Shown: positions 8,461-18,309, counted from the stretch's first letter. The stretch is 53,888 nt of DNA from JBDHTS01 sp044220535 (GCA_044220535.1 JBGAQU010000007.1:1-53888), one strand, 5' to 3'. Translations and numbers: made by a program. Notes: generated by a model not told the origin, from the letters alone.

Positions 8461-10104
8461 CTATTTTGCAATGGATTTCGACAAAATATCCTCCAGCTCT
8501 TCGGGTCTGAAGGGCTTGGAAAGATATTCATCCATGCCGGCGGCGATACAGCGTTCACGGTCTTCGCGGAATGCATGAGCGGTGATGCCGATGATCGGGA
8601 TGCGCCTGCGGCTTGACGCCGTTTCCTTCTCGCGGATATGCTGCGTCGCCGTACAGCCGTCCATGACCGGCATCTGGATATCCATCAGCACAGCATCAAA
8701 CGGCTTTGCTTCAAACATGTCCACGGCAACCTTGCCATTTTCGGCAACTTCATAATCATAGCCGTGCATATCGAGAGCCGACGTTGCCAGCATGACATTG
8801 GCGGCATTATCTTCCACCACCAGAACGGTCAGGCCCTTTTTATGCACCTGGCCGGAAGCCGGCACTGCATTCCAGTCCAGGACCGCGCCTGAGGGGGTAA
8901 AAACCGGCAAAGTAATCTCAATGGTGAACACCGATCCTTCGCCGACAGCGCTGCGGACCGATATGGACCCGCCCATCAATCCGATCAGCGTTTTAGAAAT
9001 GGACAGCCCAAGGCCGGTACCGCCGAATTTACGTGTGATGCTGCTGTCCGCCTGAGAAAATTTTGTGAAGATGGCTTCGAGCTTGTCCGACGGAATGCCG
9101 ATACCGGTATCAGTGACGTTCAGGATAATACCGGCCTTGCTTCCCTGTTGCTTACAGCGCGCATCGATACGCACATGCCCATGGTCGGTGAATTTAACGG
9201 CATTGCCGACAATATTCATCAACACCTGACGCAACCGCGTGGAATCCCCTATAACGGCAAGAGCTTCGGGGCATTCATTACAGATATGAAACTCTACGCT
9301 TTTGCCTTCGGCGGACACACGGTTGATGCTGGCCACCTCCAATATAATTTCATTCAGATTGAACGGGATTTTTACAAGCTGGATCGTATTGCTTTCAATT
9401 TTTGAAATATCAAGCAAGTCGTTAATCAAACTCATTAACTGTCGTGCGCTGGAGTCCAGTGTTTCAAGAAAGAGGGTTTGTTTTTCCTCCTTCAGCTTAC
9501 CTCGCTTCAACAAATCCGTCAGGCCGACGATGGCGTTCATCGGGGTGCGGATCTCATGACTCATATTGGCAAGGAAATCCGTTTTTGCGATGCTGGCGGA
9601 TTCCGCTTTTTCCTTCGCGGCTTTCAGCTCAGAGGTTCGTTCCTCGACAAGCGTTTCAAGCTCATCTTTTCGCTGCTTCAGTTCAGCAAGACTGGGCAAC
9701 GACAAAACAAACGGCATCATCCGCCACAGGAATATCCCCGTGCCGACGGACGCCAGGGCGGTCACCATTTTGATGATCCCGTCCAGCCTGTAAACAGGCG
9801 CCCACATGGAAATGACGCTGAAGACATGCGTCGTGCCGCACAAGATGATAAACAGGGCGAACAACAGGAAGATCCAGTTGAATGTTATATCCTTCCGTTT
9901 CCGCACCAGGAAAAGCAATGCCACAGGAATGGAAAAATACGCCATGGCAATCAGGAAGTCAGAAGCGATATGCAGCCCGATCAGGCCGGTTTCATGGTAC
10001 ATGCATTGCTGACGGGGGACATACACTTTCAAGAGATGGCTGAAAAAACCGTCACCCGCCATTTGTGCCATATGATGATTATGGTCCATGCTATCCATGT
10101 TCAA
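8461..10104 (-). CDS. Ethylene-receptor-like hybrid sensor histidine kinase
   Basis: This 547-residue membrane kinase has an N-terminal domain of three hydrophobic helices (about 42-68, 74-100, 108-135), a coiled linker, HisKA (phospho-His183 in MSHEIRTPMN), HATPase_c and a C-terminal receiver (Asp475 in LMDIQMPVMDG). The membrane part closely matches the ethylene-binding domain of plant ETR1: IASDFLIAMAYFSIP and FIILCGTTH correspond to ISDFFIAIAYFSIP and FIVLCGATH. Asp49, Tyr56, Cys89 and His93 match ETR1 Asp25, Tyr32, Cys65 and His69 at identical spacing; in plants Cys65 and His69 hold the copper(I) that binds ethylene. The GAF domain of plant receptors is absent. The His/Met-rich first 15 residues (HNHHMAQM) might help load copper; this is inference. 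Confidence 0.9.
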   Translation of the reverse strand: MNMDSMDHNHHMAQMAGDGFFSHLLKVYVPRQQCMYHETGLIGLHIASDFLIAMAYFSIPVALLFLVRKRKDITFNWIFLLFALFIILCGTTHVFSVISMWAPVYRLDGIIKMVTALASVGTGIFLWRMMPFVLSLPSLAELKQRKDELETLVEERTSELKAAKEKAESASIAKTDFLANMSHEIRTPMNAIVGLTDLLKRGKLKEEKQTLFLETLDSSARQLMSLINDLLDISKIESNTIQLVKIPFNLNEIILEVASINRVSAEGKSVEFHICNECPEALAVIGDSTRLRQVLMNIVGNAVKFTDHGHVRIDARCKQQGSKAGIILNVTDTGIGIPSDKLEAIFTKFSQADSSITRKFGGTGLGLSISKTLIGLMGGSISVRSAVGEGSVFTIEITLPVFTPSGAVLDWNAVPASGQVHKKGLTVLVVEDNAANVMLATSALDMHGYDYEVAENGKVAVDMFEAKPFDAVLMDIQMPVMDGCTATQHIREKETASSRRRIPIIGITAHAFREDRERCIAAGMDEYLSKPFRPEELEDILSKSIAK

Positions 10105-10172
10105 CGCTCAATTTGACCCAATCAATTGAAAGCTATAAAACTATCTGCAGACATGCCATTGTCTGAAAATAT

Positions 10173-10400
10173 ATGACCGAAGAAAAGCTAAATCGCATCG
10201 AAACCACCCTCGCCCACCAGGAAAGGCAAATCCTGGATCTGAGCGAGATGATCAATTTGCAATGGAAAGAGATTGAGCTATTGAAGAAGCGCCTGGAAAA
10301 AACCCAGGCAAAGATTAATATTCTGGAAACATCATCCGATTCAGGCCCTGCGCTGTCTATCACCGAGCAGGCCGCACGCGACAAGCCGCCGCATTATTAA
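10173..10400 (+). CDS. slyX: SlyX family protein
   Basis: This is a 75-residue acidic/basic coiled-coil protein: LNRIETTLAHQERQILDLSEMINLQ followed by a Lys/Glu-rich helix, ending in the family hallmark DKPPHY. SlyX proteins are widespread, and no biochemical function is firmly established. The last base of its TAA stop (TAATGAGG) is also the first base of an ATG, and a metallophosphoesterase starts 12 bases on, so the two are probably co-transcribed. It is divergent from the ethylene-receptor-like kinase, with 68 bases between. Confidence 0.85.
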   Translation: MTEEKLNRIETTLAHQERQILDLSEMINLQWKEIELLKKRLEKTQAKINILETSSDSGPALSITEQAARDKPPHY

Positions 10401-10411
10401 TGAGGGTTGGT

Positions 10412-11281
10412 ATGTCGAAATTTATCCAGCGAACCATCATAGGATTTATAACCGTCCCGATTTTAATCGGCCTATATGCATCAGTCATTGAAACCCAGAG
10501 GCTGAAGGTTACGGAATGGACCGTCAATACGCCAAAATGGACGAATGAAAAACCGCTTCGCATTGCCCTGCTGGCGGATATTCATTCCGATTGGCCATGG
10601 ATGACGCCGGCGCATGTCGCAAGAATCGTCGCTCGCACAAACGAACTCAAGCCTGACATGATCCTGTTGCTCGGCGACTATATAGGGACGACACCCTTTG
10701 GCAAACGCATCGAGCCGGGCGGTGTAATCACCGCATTGGAAAAACTGAATGCGCCTTGCGGCGTTTATGCGGTGTTTGGCAATCATGACATTCATGATTC
10801 AAAAACATGGCCCCCGGCCCTGCTGGCGTCGAAAATCCCCGTATTGCAAAACGAGGCGCGGCAGATTGACTGCAATGTCGGAAAATTCTGGGTTGCCGGC
10901 CTGCAGGATTTATGGTGGCAACATGCGAATATCCCTGCCGCGCTTTCGCAAGTGACGAATAACGAACCGGTTATCATGGCCATGCATAATCCGGATTCCT
11001 TTGCCCTAATGGATAATAGGGTTGCACTAAGTACAGCCGGCCACACACATGGCGGCCAGATTCGCCTGCCCTTTATTGGAGCCGTGGCTGCCGTTGTTCC
11101 TTCGAAGTACGGTTTACGCTATGTTTACGGGCATGTTCGTGAAGACGGGCGCGACCTGGTTGTGACATCCGGCCTGGGCTGCACAGGCTTTCCGCTGCGA
11201 TTCCTGAATCCACCTGAAATTGGGATGGTGACATTGAAAGGCATTAAGTCTTATCCGTCAGACGTTCATACACCGCCATAA
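10412..11281 (+). CDS. Membrane-anchored calcineurin-like metallophosphoesterase
   Basis: The 289-residue protein has an N-terminal membrane segment (about 8-26) and a metallophosphoesterase domain. All metal-site motifs are visible in order: ADIHSD (D-x-H), LLGDY (GD), FGNHD (GNHD), AMHNPD (His) and AGHTHGGQ (GHxH). The layout resembles YaeI/YkuE-type phosphodiesterases, some of which act on lipid A precursors or phospholipids; the substrate here is not resolved. I chose the ATG at 10412 because GAGGG lies 5 nt upstream; an in-frame ATG at 10400 overlaps the slyX stop. Its 3' end overlaps the 3' end of the opposing large kinase by 38 bases. Confidence 0.85.
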   Translation: MSKFIQRTIIGFITVPILIGLYASVIETQRLKVTEWTVNTPKWTNEKPLRIALLADIHSDWPWMTPAHVARIVARTNELKPDMILLLGDYIGTTPFGKRIEPGGVITALEKLNAPCGVYAVFGNHDIHDSKTWPPALLASKIPVLQNEARQIDCNVGKFWVAGLQDLWWQHANIPAALSQVTNNEPVIMAMHNPDSFALMDNRVALSTAGHTHGGQIRLPFIGAVAAVVPSKYGLRYVYGHVREDGRDLVVTSGLGCTGFPLRFLNPPEIGMVTLKGIKSYPSDVHTPP

Positions 11282-14200
11282 TCACATTGTATTCGGCCCT
11301 GGCATCCGCGTAGAATCTTTCGGCTTCCGTGACATCACCATTGCGCGCAATGGCTTCAATATGACCCATCAACTCCTGTAGCCTCATGGCGCCCATCTGC
11401 CCACCTGAGGATTTTAAGGAATGGGCGGCACGCATCATGGCATCCGCATCTTTGGCTTCATACGCCTTGTCGATTGCATCCATCAACCGGCGCACATTGC
11501 CGATAAATGTATTGACGATCGATCCAAATTTATCACCTGCGACGATCCGCAGTTTTTCAAGGGCGTTCTGGTCTATGGTGGGTGGCAGGATAATTCCAGA
11601 AGCGGCCGTTTTGGTACGCGCCGGCCGGGGCGCCCGGCTTTCTTCAGGCAACCATTTAAGAAGCATGTCTTCGAGTTCCTTGTCATCGACCGGCTTGCCC
11701 AGATAATCGTTCATACCCGCCTGCAGGCATTTTTCACGATCGCCTTTCATGACGTTGGCGGTCAGGGCAATGATAATAATGTCCTGCTCGTCTTTTTCCT
11801 GACGCAGCTTACGGGTCGCCTCAAAACCGTCCATCACCGGCATCTGGCAATCCATAAAGATCAGCTTGAACTCTCCGGGCTGCCACCTGGCGACAGCCTC
11901 TGCCCCGTCCTGGGTGATGACAGTGGTGATGCCATAGCTTTCAAGCACAGCGGACAATACTTCCTGGTTTGTCTGGTTATCTTCGGCCAGAAGGATTTTA
12001 ACATCTTTGAAATACGGCTTGACCTTACTTTCGGTCCTGCCATTCATTTCATTAATGCTGTAGCGCGTGACCAGGGGAATAGAAACATTCCGCTTTACCG
12101 CATCGCGCAACGTTCCAAGGACAATCGACAATTCCGAAGGCCGCGCCGGTTTCGTTAGATAGGCCTTGATACCGGACCGGGTGATGATATTGGCATCGCT
12201 GCGCCCGGGCTGCGATGTCACCAGAACAATGGACAGATCTTTATATTGATCTTTCGATGTAATGGCCGCCGCAAGCGAAACGCCATCCAGGCCGGGCATG
12301 GCAAAATCCAGGATGGCGAAGGAAAACGCCCTGCCCTGAGCCGATGCATGATCCAGCCTTTCGATCGCATGGAGAGGATTATTTTCAACCTCGACATCCA
12401 TGCCCGTGGCTTTCAAATATTTTTCCATGATCTCACAAGCAACATGATTATCATCGACGACCAGCGCCCGAAGGCCGCTGCCGTCGAATTCGTGACGGGC
12501 AATCCGCCGCGACAGAACATCTTTCTCTTCGGCGCACGGCAAGGTCAAAAGGAATGAGAAGGTAGATCCCTTACCCGGAGCGCTCTCCACCTTTATAACG
12601 CCGCCCATCAAAGTCACGAGCTGGTGCGTGATGGCAAGGCCAAGGCCGGTGCCGCCGTATTTTCTGGTTGTCGATGTATCAGCCTGGTCAAATTTATTAA
12701 AAATCTTGTCCTGATGCGCTTTATCTATACCGATACCCGTATCACTGACCGAAACCATCATGTTCGCATGATGATCTATGACACTAAGACATTCGACATC
12801 GAGCAATACATGCCCCTTATCCGTGAACTTGATGGCATTGCCGCATATATTGATCAGAACTTGCCGGATGCGTCCCGGATCACCGGAAAGGAAAGACGGG
12901 CATCCGGGTTTCCATGACAGCAGGAACTCAATATCCTTTTCCTGTGTCCGTATAAACATCAGTTCGGATACTTCTTCGCAAAGCTGCTGGAAGTCGAACG
13001 GAATATTCTCCAGTTCCATCTTGCCAGCCTCGATTTTGGAGAAATCGAGAATATCGTTGATAATCTGTAACAGGGAATCCGCCGAATGACCGATAGTCTG
13101 CGCATAGTGCATCTGCCTTGAATCCAGCGCCGTCTCCAACAGCAGATGGGTCATCCCTATAACACCGTTCATCGGCGTCCGTATCTCGTGGCTCATATTA
13201 GCAAGGAAATCGCTTTTGGCACGATTGGCGCTGTCGGCTCCATTTTTGGCTTTTTGCAGTTCGATCTTGCCGCGCTCGATTTCCGTCACATCCGTATGGG
13301 CACCGACCAGGCGAACGACCCGACCGTCTTCATTGCGCTCACCGATGGCGCGACTGAGGATATAGCGGATGCTGCCGTCTTTATGGAAGAAACGGAAAAT
13401 GCCCTGGAAGTCGCGGCTTTTTCCGGTCATATAATTGGCAATGCCTTCGCGCCAGATCTCCAGATCCAGTGGATGTATCACACGCTCCGCCCCCGGCAGA
13501 GAGTTGGGGATTTCCCAATCCTGATAACCGAGCATCGCTTTCCAGCGCGGTGACAGCCACAATGTTCGCCGGTTCTGATCCCAATCCCACACGCCATCTT
13601 GCGTCGCGTTCATTGTCAGCTCCAGAAACTGGCGCTGTCTTTTCAGCTGGTCTGTGCGGTCATGAACGATCTGTTCAATTTCAGAAGATCGTCCTGTCAT
13701 ATAAAGAAGGAAGACGCCGCACAACGCGGTCATGAAAATGCCGGCGGCGAGCGTCACCCATATCGCCCAGTTGACATGGGCCAACATGTAATCCTGAATC
13801 TTATAAGATTCCAGAATCCATTGCTTGTGAAACAGGTTGAGCGGAACCGAATCTATAAACGCCGCGGATACTGAAGCGACACTGGTGGCTTTCATATCCA
13901 AGGGCGCAGTGGCATACATAACCTCACTACCATCTGTCTTGCGATTGACCAGACGGATTTTTATGCCCTTACCTTCCCACTCCTTCATAATTGGATCGAT
14001 AACGTTCCGGAACCTGAACCCTCCAGTCACGAACCCTTCCAGGGATGCGCGGCGCTCATCAATCGTATCGACAGGCTTGTTTTTATAATAGATTGGCAAA
14101 GCTATCAGAAAACCGTACACATCGGGATCGTTGTCCAAAAGAAGATGAATCCTGTCACTGACAACCGGCCTGTTTTCGTCCCGCGCTTCATGAAGGGTGT

Positions 14201-15281
14201 TGCGGCGGATTTCTTCCGAAGCTGAGTCAAACCCTATTCTGGGCCTGTGTTCCTCGAAGGGTTCGACAAACAGGCTGGGGTAGTATTCAGCGCGCCGCGA
14301 AGCCTTTCTTAAGGCGCCATCCGGCGCTTTTTCCTTGATCTCGTAATCAGGCAATATGCCTTCGGCCCGCACTCTTGCGACAAACGCGGCCCTTTCACTG
14401 TCTTTTACACTTGGTACCCAGGCCAGACCGATAATACCCGGTGTACGAACAAAGGCCTGTGCGACAAAAGCAGAAAATTCATCCCGTTCCACACTGACGG
14501 ATGCCTGGTAAAAACTCTGCATGGATTGCAATTCCTGCAGATAGGCGCCGAATTGTTTTTCGACCGCGCTGCGGATCAGCATGGAATCTTTAGTGAATTC
14601 TGTATGCAGGCGCCTGGAATCCCAATGCCTGACCCCCATGAAAAAGGCGATAATAATCATAAACAGGATAAATAGAGGAATACCCACTGTCCGTTTACGC
14701 TGCAATAAAACATCCCTGTTCAGGAATAGAACAATCAGCGGTGCAAAGACCAGAACGCCCAGCACATCACCCGTATACCAGGTCCACCATGAAAACACCG
14801 CATTGTCGGGTGGAATGGTTCTGGTCAGAAGCAAGGTTCCGATCCCGATCGTTCCGGCGATTGCACAACTGACCGGCCCGCCGATCATCATGAATCGCAC
14901 GATAGCCGAAAGTTGTTCCAGTTTGTTGTGATAGCCAATAAAGCGCCTGATCAGGAAGGCACCAAAAAACGCCTGCAGCGTCGCGCCCATACCGATGGCC
15001 ACGGCATTCACTATAATGATGACGGATGCAAGATGCACCGGACCGGTAAAATTCTGCACGGCGTTCAGCAGGGCGGAGCCAAGAAATGCGCCAGGCAAAA
15101 TCCGGTAACCGAAATGATATGTCGCGGCAAGCGCAATGCCCGAGGCCGGCCAGAACACGGTCGCATAGCCGGGCGGGATGGCCAGCAGCAAGCCAAGCCA
15201 ACCCGTAATATAATAAGCCGCTGCCAGGAGAAATACCTGTGCGGCCCTTTCAAAAATTTCCTTACGAAAAATTGGCTGCAT
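11244..15281 (-). CDS. Large hybrid histidine kinase: MASE1-CHASE-PAS-HisKA-HATPase-REC-REC-HPt
   Basis: The 1345-residue kinase carries a complete phosphorelay in one chain. Order, with approximate residues: MASE1 multi-helix membrane sensor (10-230, with PPGYATVFWPASGIALA), periplasmic CHASE domain (235-470, with GIIGLAWVPSV and FVTGGFRF), one more membrane helix (about 500-525), PAS/PAC (545-670, GVWDWDQN), HisKA (MSHEIRTPMNGVIG), HATPase_c (GTGLGLAI), receiver 1 (LDFAMPGLDG), receiver 2 (MDCQMPVMDG) and a C-terminal HPt (AHSLKSSGGQMGA). The ligand is unknown. It is divergent from a response regulator and an HPt-REC-REC protein, which are plausible partners. The start lacks a strong Shine-Dalgarno, and an 11-base direct repeat spans it. 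Confidence 0.92.
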   Translation of the reverse strand: MQPIFRKEIFERAAQVFLLAAAYYITGWLGLLLAIPPGYATVFWPASGIALAATYHFGYRILPGAFLGSALLNAVQNFTGPVHLASVIIIVNAVAIGMGATLQAFFGAFLIRRFIGYHNKLEQLSAIVRFMMIGGPVSCAIAGTIGIGTLLLTRTIPPDNAVFSWWTWYTGDVLGVLVFAPLIVLFLNRDVLLQRKRTVGIPLFILFMIIIAFFMGVRHWDSRRLHTEFTKDSMLIRSAVEKQFGAYLQELQSMQSFYQASVSVERDEFSAFVAQAFVRTPGIIGLAWVPSVKDSERAAFVARVRAEGILPDYEIKEKAPDGALRKASRRAEYYPSLFVEPFEEHRPRIGFDSASEEIRRNTLHEARDENRPVVSDRIHLLLDNDPDVYGFLIALPIYYKNKPVDTIDERRASLEGFVTGGFRFRNVIDPIMKEWEGKGIKIRLVNRKTDGSEVMYATAPLDMKATSVASVSAAFIDSVPLNLFHKQWILESYKIQDYMLAHVNWAIWVTLAAGIFMTALCGVFLLYMTGRSSEIEQIVHDRTDQLKRQRQFLELTMNATQDGVWDWDQNRRTLWLSPRWKAMLGYQDWEIPNSLPGAERVIHPLDLEIWREGIANYMTGKSRDFQGIFRFFHKDGSIRYILSRAIGERNEDGRVVRLVGAHTDVTEIERGKIELQKAKNGADSANRAKSDFLANMSHEIRTPMNGVIGMTHLLLETALDSRQMHYAQTIGHSADSLLQIINDILDFSKIEAGKMELENIPFDFQQLCEEVSELMFIRTQEKDIEFLLSWKPGCPSFLSGDPGRIRQVLINICGNAIKFTDKGHVLLDVECLSVIDHHANMMVSVSDTGIGIDKAHQDKIFNKFDQADTSTTRKYGGTGLGLAITHQLVTLMGGVIKVESAPGKGSTFSFLLTLPCAEEKDVLSRRIARHEFDGSGLRALVVDDNHVACEIMEKYLKATGMDVEVENNPLHAIERLDHASAQGRAFSFAILDFAMPGLDGVSLAAAITSKDQYKDLSIVLVTSQPGRSDANIITRSGIKAYLTKPARPSELSIVLGTLRDAVKRNVSIPLVTRYSINEMNGRTESKVKPYFKDVKILLAEDNQTNQEVLSAVLESYGITTVITQDGAEAVARWQPGEFKLIFMDCQMPVMDGFEATRKLRQEKDEQDIIIIALTANVMKGDREKCLQAGMNDYLGKPVDDKELEDMLLKWLPEESRAPRPARTKTAASGIILPPTIDQNALEKLRIVAGDKFGSIVNTFIGNVRRLMDAIDKAYEAKDADAMMRAAHSLKSSGGQMGAMRLQELMGHIEAIARNGDVTEAERFYADARAEYNVIMAVYERLTDKT

Positions 15282-15438
15282 ATTGCTTACGAAAAACCTG
15301 CCAGATCACTGATCCTACAGTATATTTATTGCCAAATCGTAAGGAAACCCAAATGCATAGCCGGGGATGGCTTTTACCTTTTATTATACAAGCTATCGTT
15401 TAATATAGAATACGGCTGATTTCGCTTAAGGCCTTTAA

Positions 15439-15831
15439 ATGGCTGATACAGAATTGAAACATATACTCTACGTTGATGACGAGCCGGATATGCGCATGCT
15501 GGTGCAACTGACGCTTGAGAACATGGGTGGTATCAAGGTTTCGCTGTGCGAATCCGGGCTGGATGCCGTGGAAATGGCACAAACCGGCACTGCACAGTTG
15601 ATCCTGCTGGATGTGATGATGCCGGATATGGACGGGCCTGCCGTTCTTAAAGAAATCCTTAACAATCCAAAAACGGCAAACATCCCTGTCTTTTTCCTGA
15701 CCGGACGAAGCGCACCGGAAGCGGTTGCATCCTATAAAGATATGGGTGCGAAGGGCGTTTTGTCCAAACCCTTTGACCTCGTTACCCTGCCGGACCAGGT
15801 TCGCAGTCTTTGGAAGGAATGCCAGTCATGA
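15439..15831 (+). CDS. Single-domain response regulator
   Basis: The 130-residue receiver domain has acidic residues Asp13-Asp14, likely phospho-acceptor Asp58 in LLDVMMPDMDG, Thr in FLTGRS and Lys in SKPFD. It has no output domain, so it probably passes phosphate on or acts by protein binding. Its stop overlaps the start of the HPt-REC-REC gene (ATGA), and it is divergent from the large MASE1 kinase, with 157 bases between. Both facts suggest one phosphorelay unit. Confidence 0.9.
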   Translation: MADTELKHILYVDDEPDMRMLVQLTLENMGGIKVSLCESGLDAVEMAQTGTAQLILLDVMMPDMDGPAVLKEILNNPKTANIPVFFLTGRSAPEAVASYKDMGAKGVLSKPFDLVTLPDQVRSLWKECQS

Positions 15832-17000
15832 CGGACGTTGTGGAATTCGCCACTACCCCATCGTATGAGGATGCATACCGCAAACTGCGCATGGCTTATA
15901 TTGATCGACTGCAAAACAGCGTCGAATCCATCGACCATATTCTCGCCCAGAAAGAAATAGGCACCCTGTCGCGCGATACGCTGCAACGCGCGATGCATCT
16001 TGCGCATGGCCTTGCAGGTTCAGGAACCACATTCGGTTTCCCGGAAATTACCATGGCAGGCCAGAAGATTGATATGTTTCTGGTCAGGGCGTTCAAGTCG
16101 ATGGGCGCGAATGATATACTGAATGAAAAGAATTATCAGACATATGAAAGCATGATGATGATCCTGCGTCATGCCTGCCAGGATGCCTTACAGGCAGACG
16201 AAGATGATGAAGGGGTAGTCGCACCGCCCCAGGTTAAATCGGAAACAACGACAGCCAAAAACGATTTCATGGTGCTGATCGTTGATGATGATAATAATCT
16301 GTCAGACTTGTTAAGCATACGCCTGCGCCAGAAAAACATTCGCGTAATGAACGCATCGGATGGAGAAACCGCCTTAAAAATCATCCAGCATGACGCGCCG
16401 GATCTTGTGGTGCTGGATATCAACCTGCCGGGCATGAGCGGCCACGATATTCTGCGCCGCCTGAAACAGGACCCTGAACATGTTGCCATGCCTGTCCTGA
16501 TGCTGACCGCCAACGCGCAGGAAAAGGATGTGGTTAGCGCCCTGCATTCCGGCGCGATCGATTATATTATCAAGCCCGCCGATGCCGACCAGCTGGTAGG
16601 ACGGGTTGAAAAACTTCTTGACGCATCACGTTACACTGTCGTGATCGCGGATAACGATCCGTTGATCCTGCAACTGCTGGAAAGCAAGTTTCGCCATCGC
16701 GGATTTAAGGTGCGGCTGGCGGAAGACGGCCAGAAAGCCTGGAACCAGATTTTTAAATTCCTGCCCGATCTCGTGATCCTCGACCGCATGATGCCGGGCA
16801 AGGAAGGACTGACGGTCCTGCAGGAAATGCGGATGGAAGAAGCAACCAAAAACACACCGGTTATAATCCTGAGCGCCCGCAAGGAAGAACGGGACATCAA
16901 CGAAGGCCTGAAACGCGGCGCACAGGATTATATGGTCAAACCGTTCATCGTCGATGATCTGATCAACAAAAGCCTGAAGCTTTTGAAAGAAGCGGAATGA
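15828..17000 (+). CDS. HPt-REC-REC phosphorelay protein
   Basis: From the ATG at 15828 the protein has 390 residues. An N-terminal histidine phosphotransfer domain (about 15-125) carries His60 in AHGLAGSGTTFGF, the HPt pattern. Two receiver domains follow: the first with VLDINLPGMSG and KPAD, the second with ILDRMMPGKEG and KPFI. There is no DNA-binding or enzymatic output. It could take phosphate from the adjacent hybrid kinase and act as a hub. I prefer 15828 to an ATG at 15810 because it forms an ATGA overlap with the upstream gene and the domain starts just after. Confidence 0.88.
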   Translation: MTDVVEFATTPSYEDAYRKLRMAYIDRLQNSVESIDHILAQKEIGTLSRDTLQRAMHLAHGLAGSGTTFGFPEITMAGQKIDMFLVRAFKSMGANDILNEKNYQTYESMMMILRHACQDALQADEDDEGVVAPPQVKSETTTAKNDFMVLIVDDDNNLSDLLSIRLRQKNIRVMNASDGETALKIIQHDAPDLVVLDINLPGMSGHDILRRLKQDPEHVAMPVLMLTANAQEKDVVSALHSGAIDYIIKPADADQLVGRVEKLLDASRYTVVIADNDPLILQLLESKFRHRGFKVRLAEDGQKAWNQIFKFLPDLVILDRMMPGKEGLTVLQEMRMEEATKNTPVIILSARKEERDINEGLKRGAQDYMVKPFIVDDLINKSLKLLKEAE

Positions 17001-17031
17001 AGCCAATTTTAGATTTTTTTGTCAAATATAA

Positions 17032-18309
17032 TTATGTAATTTTGGCGCCCCCAAATAAAAGTGAACGTTTTCTCAAAATGAATACACTTTCACCATGCTG
17101 GCTGGCATCTAGACCTGTTTGCTCATCTTCCTGACTGACGCGCAGCGGCATGAAGGCGTTGACGGCCTTCAGAACGATAAAGGTCATGAACAGTGTATAG
17201 GCGATAACCGCGACCGCGCCCGCAATATTGGCAAAGAACAATTGCGTGCCGCCGTAGATCAGGCCGTCCGCGCCTGCAGGGTTCACCGCCTTCGAGGCAA
17301 ACACCGCTGTCAGGATCGTGCCGACCGTGCCACCGACACCGTGGCAGGCAAAGACATCGACCGTGTCATCCGTTTTCAATTTATGTTTCACCAGGCGCAC
17401 CGCGAAATTGCAGACCACCGCGGCGACCACACCGATGATCAACGCTGCTTGTAAAGTCACGTAACCGGCGGCGGGCGTAATGGCCACCAGACCGGCGACC
17501 GCGCCGACGCCTGCGCCGACGGCCGTCGGGCGTCCGCCGATCCACCAGTCGCACAGCATCCAGATGGTCATTGCCGCGCATGCCGCAAACATTGTTGTAC
17601 CGGCGGCCTGAGCTGCAATGCCATCTGCCGCCAGTGCAGAACCCGCATTAAATCCAAACCATCCAAACCACAGAAGTGCGGTGCCCAGCAGCATCATCGG
17701 CGTGCTGAACCCGTTATTGTCATCCGGGCTGAAATTCGTGCGATTGCCCATCATCAGCGCTGCAATCAGCGCGGCGTAGCCGGAGGTCATGTGAACGACG
17801 AGGCCACCAGCGAAATCCAGACCGCCCATCCCGGCGATCCAGCCGCCGGGACCCCAGACCCAATGCGCAACCGGCACATAAACGAACAGCGACCATAACG
17901 GCATGATAACAAGCCACGCCTTGAATTTGATTCGTTCTGCGACGGCGCCTGTGATCAGCGCGGGGGTGATGATGGCGAAGGTCGCCTGGAAGATCATGAA
18001 CAGAACATGCGGGATGGTTTTACCGTAGGTGGCGTTCGGTTCCTGCCCCACATCTTTCAACATGAAGTGATCGAACCCGCCGATAAAGCCGCCTAAAGGG
18101 CCGCTGGAAAAAACCAGGCTGTATCCGCAGACCGCCCAGAGCAAGCCGACCACACCAATGCAGACAAAACTCTGGAATTTGGTGGACACAGCGCTGCGCG
18201 CCGGGACCATGCCGCCATAAAAGAACGCGACACCGGGCGTCATTAGCAAAACCAAAGCTGTCGCCATCAGCATCCAGGCAATATCGGCACCAACCATGAG
18301 AAACTCCAA
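17032..18309 (-). CDS. amtB: Ammonium transporter AmtB
   Basis: This inner-membrane ammonium channel of 425 residues has about 11 helices. Family residues are present: the pore twin histidines in GGLVVHMTSGY and FACHGVGG, the aromatic gate region, and the C-terminal GLDASQHGESVF tail that docks PII proteins. There is no clear signal peptide; the N-terminus starts directly with the first helix, as in several Amts. GGAG lies 6 nt before the ATG. A glnK gene, the usual operon partner, is not adjacent, and I see no sigma-54 promoter upstream. A palindromic element (18406-18492) lies about 100 bases upstream. Confidence 0.95.
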   Translation of the reverse strand: MEFLMVGADIAWMLMATALVLLMTPGVAFFYGGMVPARSAVSTKFQSFVCIGVVGLLWAVCGYSLVFSSGPLGGFIGGFDHFMLKDVGQEPNATYGKTIPHVLFMIFQATFAIITPALITGAVAERIKFKAWLVIMPLWSLFVYVPVAHWVWGPGGWIAGMGGLDFAGGLVVHMTSGYAALIAALMMGNRTNFSPDDNNGFSTPMMLLGTALLWFGWFGFNAGSALAADGIAAQAAGTTMFAACAAMTIWMLCDWWIGGRPTAVGAGVGAVAGLVAITPAAGYVTLQAALIIGVVAAVVCNFAVRLVKHKLKTDDTVDVFACHGVGGTVGTILTAVFASKAVNPAGADGLIYGGTQLFFANIAGAVAVIAYTLFMTFIVLKAVNAFMPLRVSQEDEQTGLDASQHGESVFILRKRSLLFGGAKIT

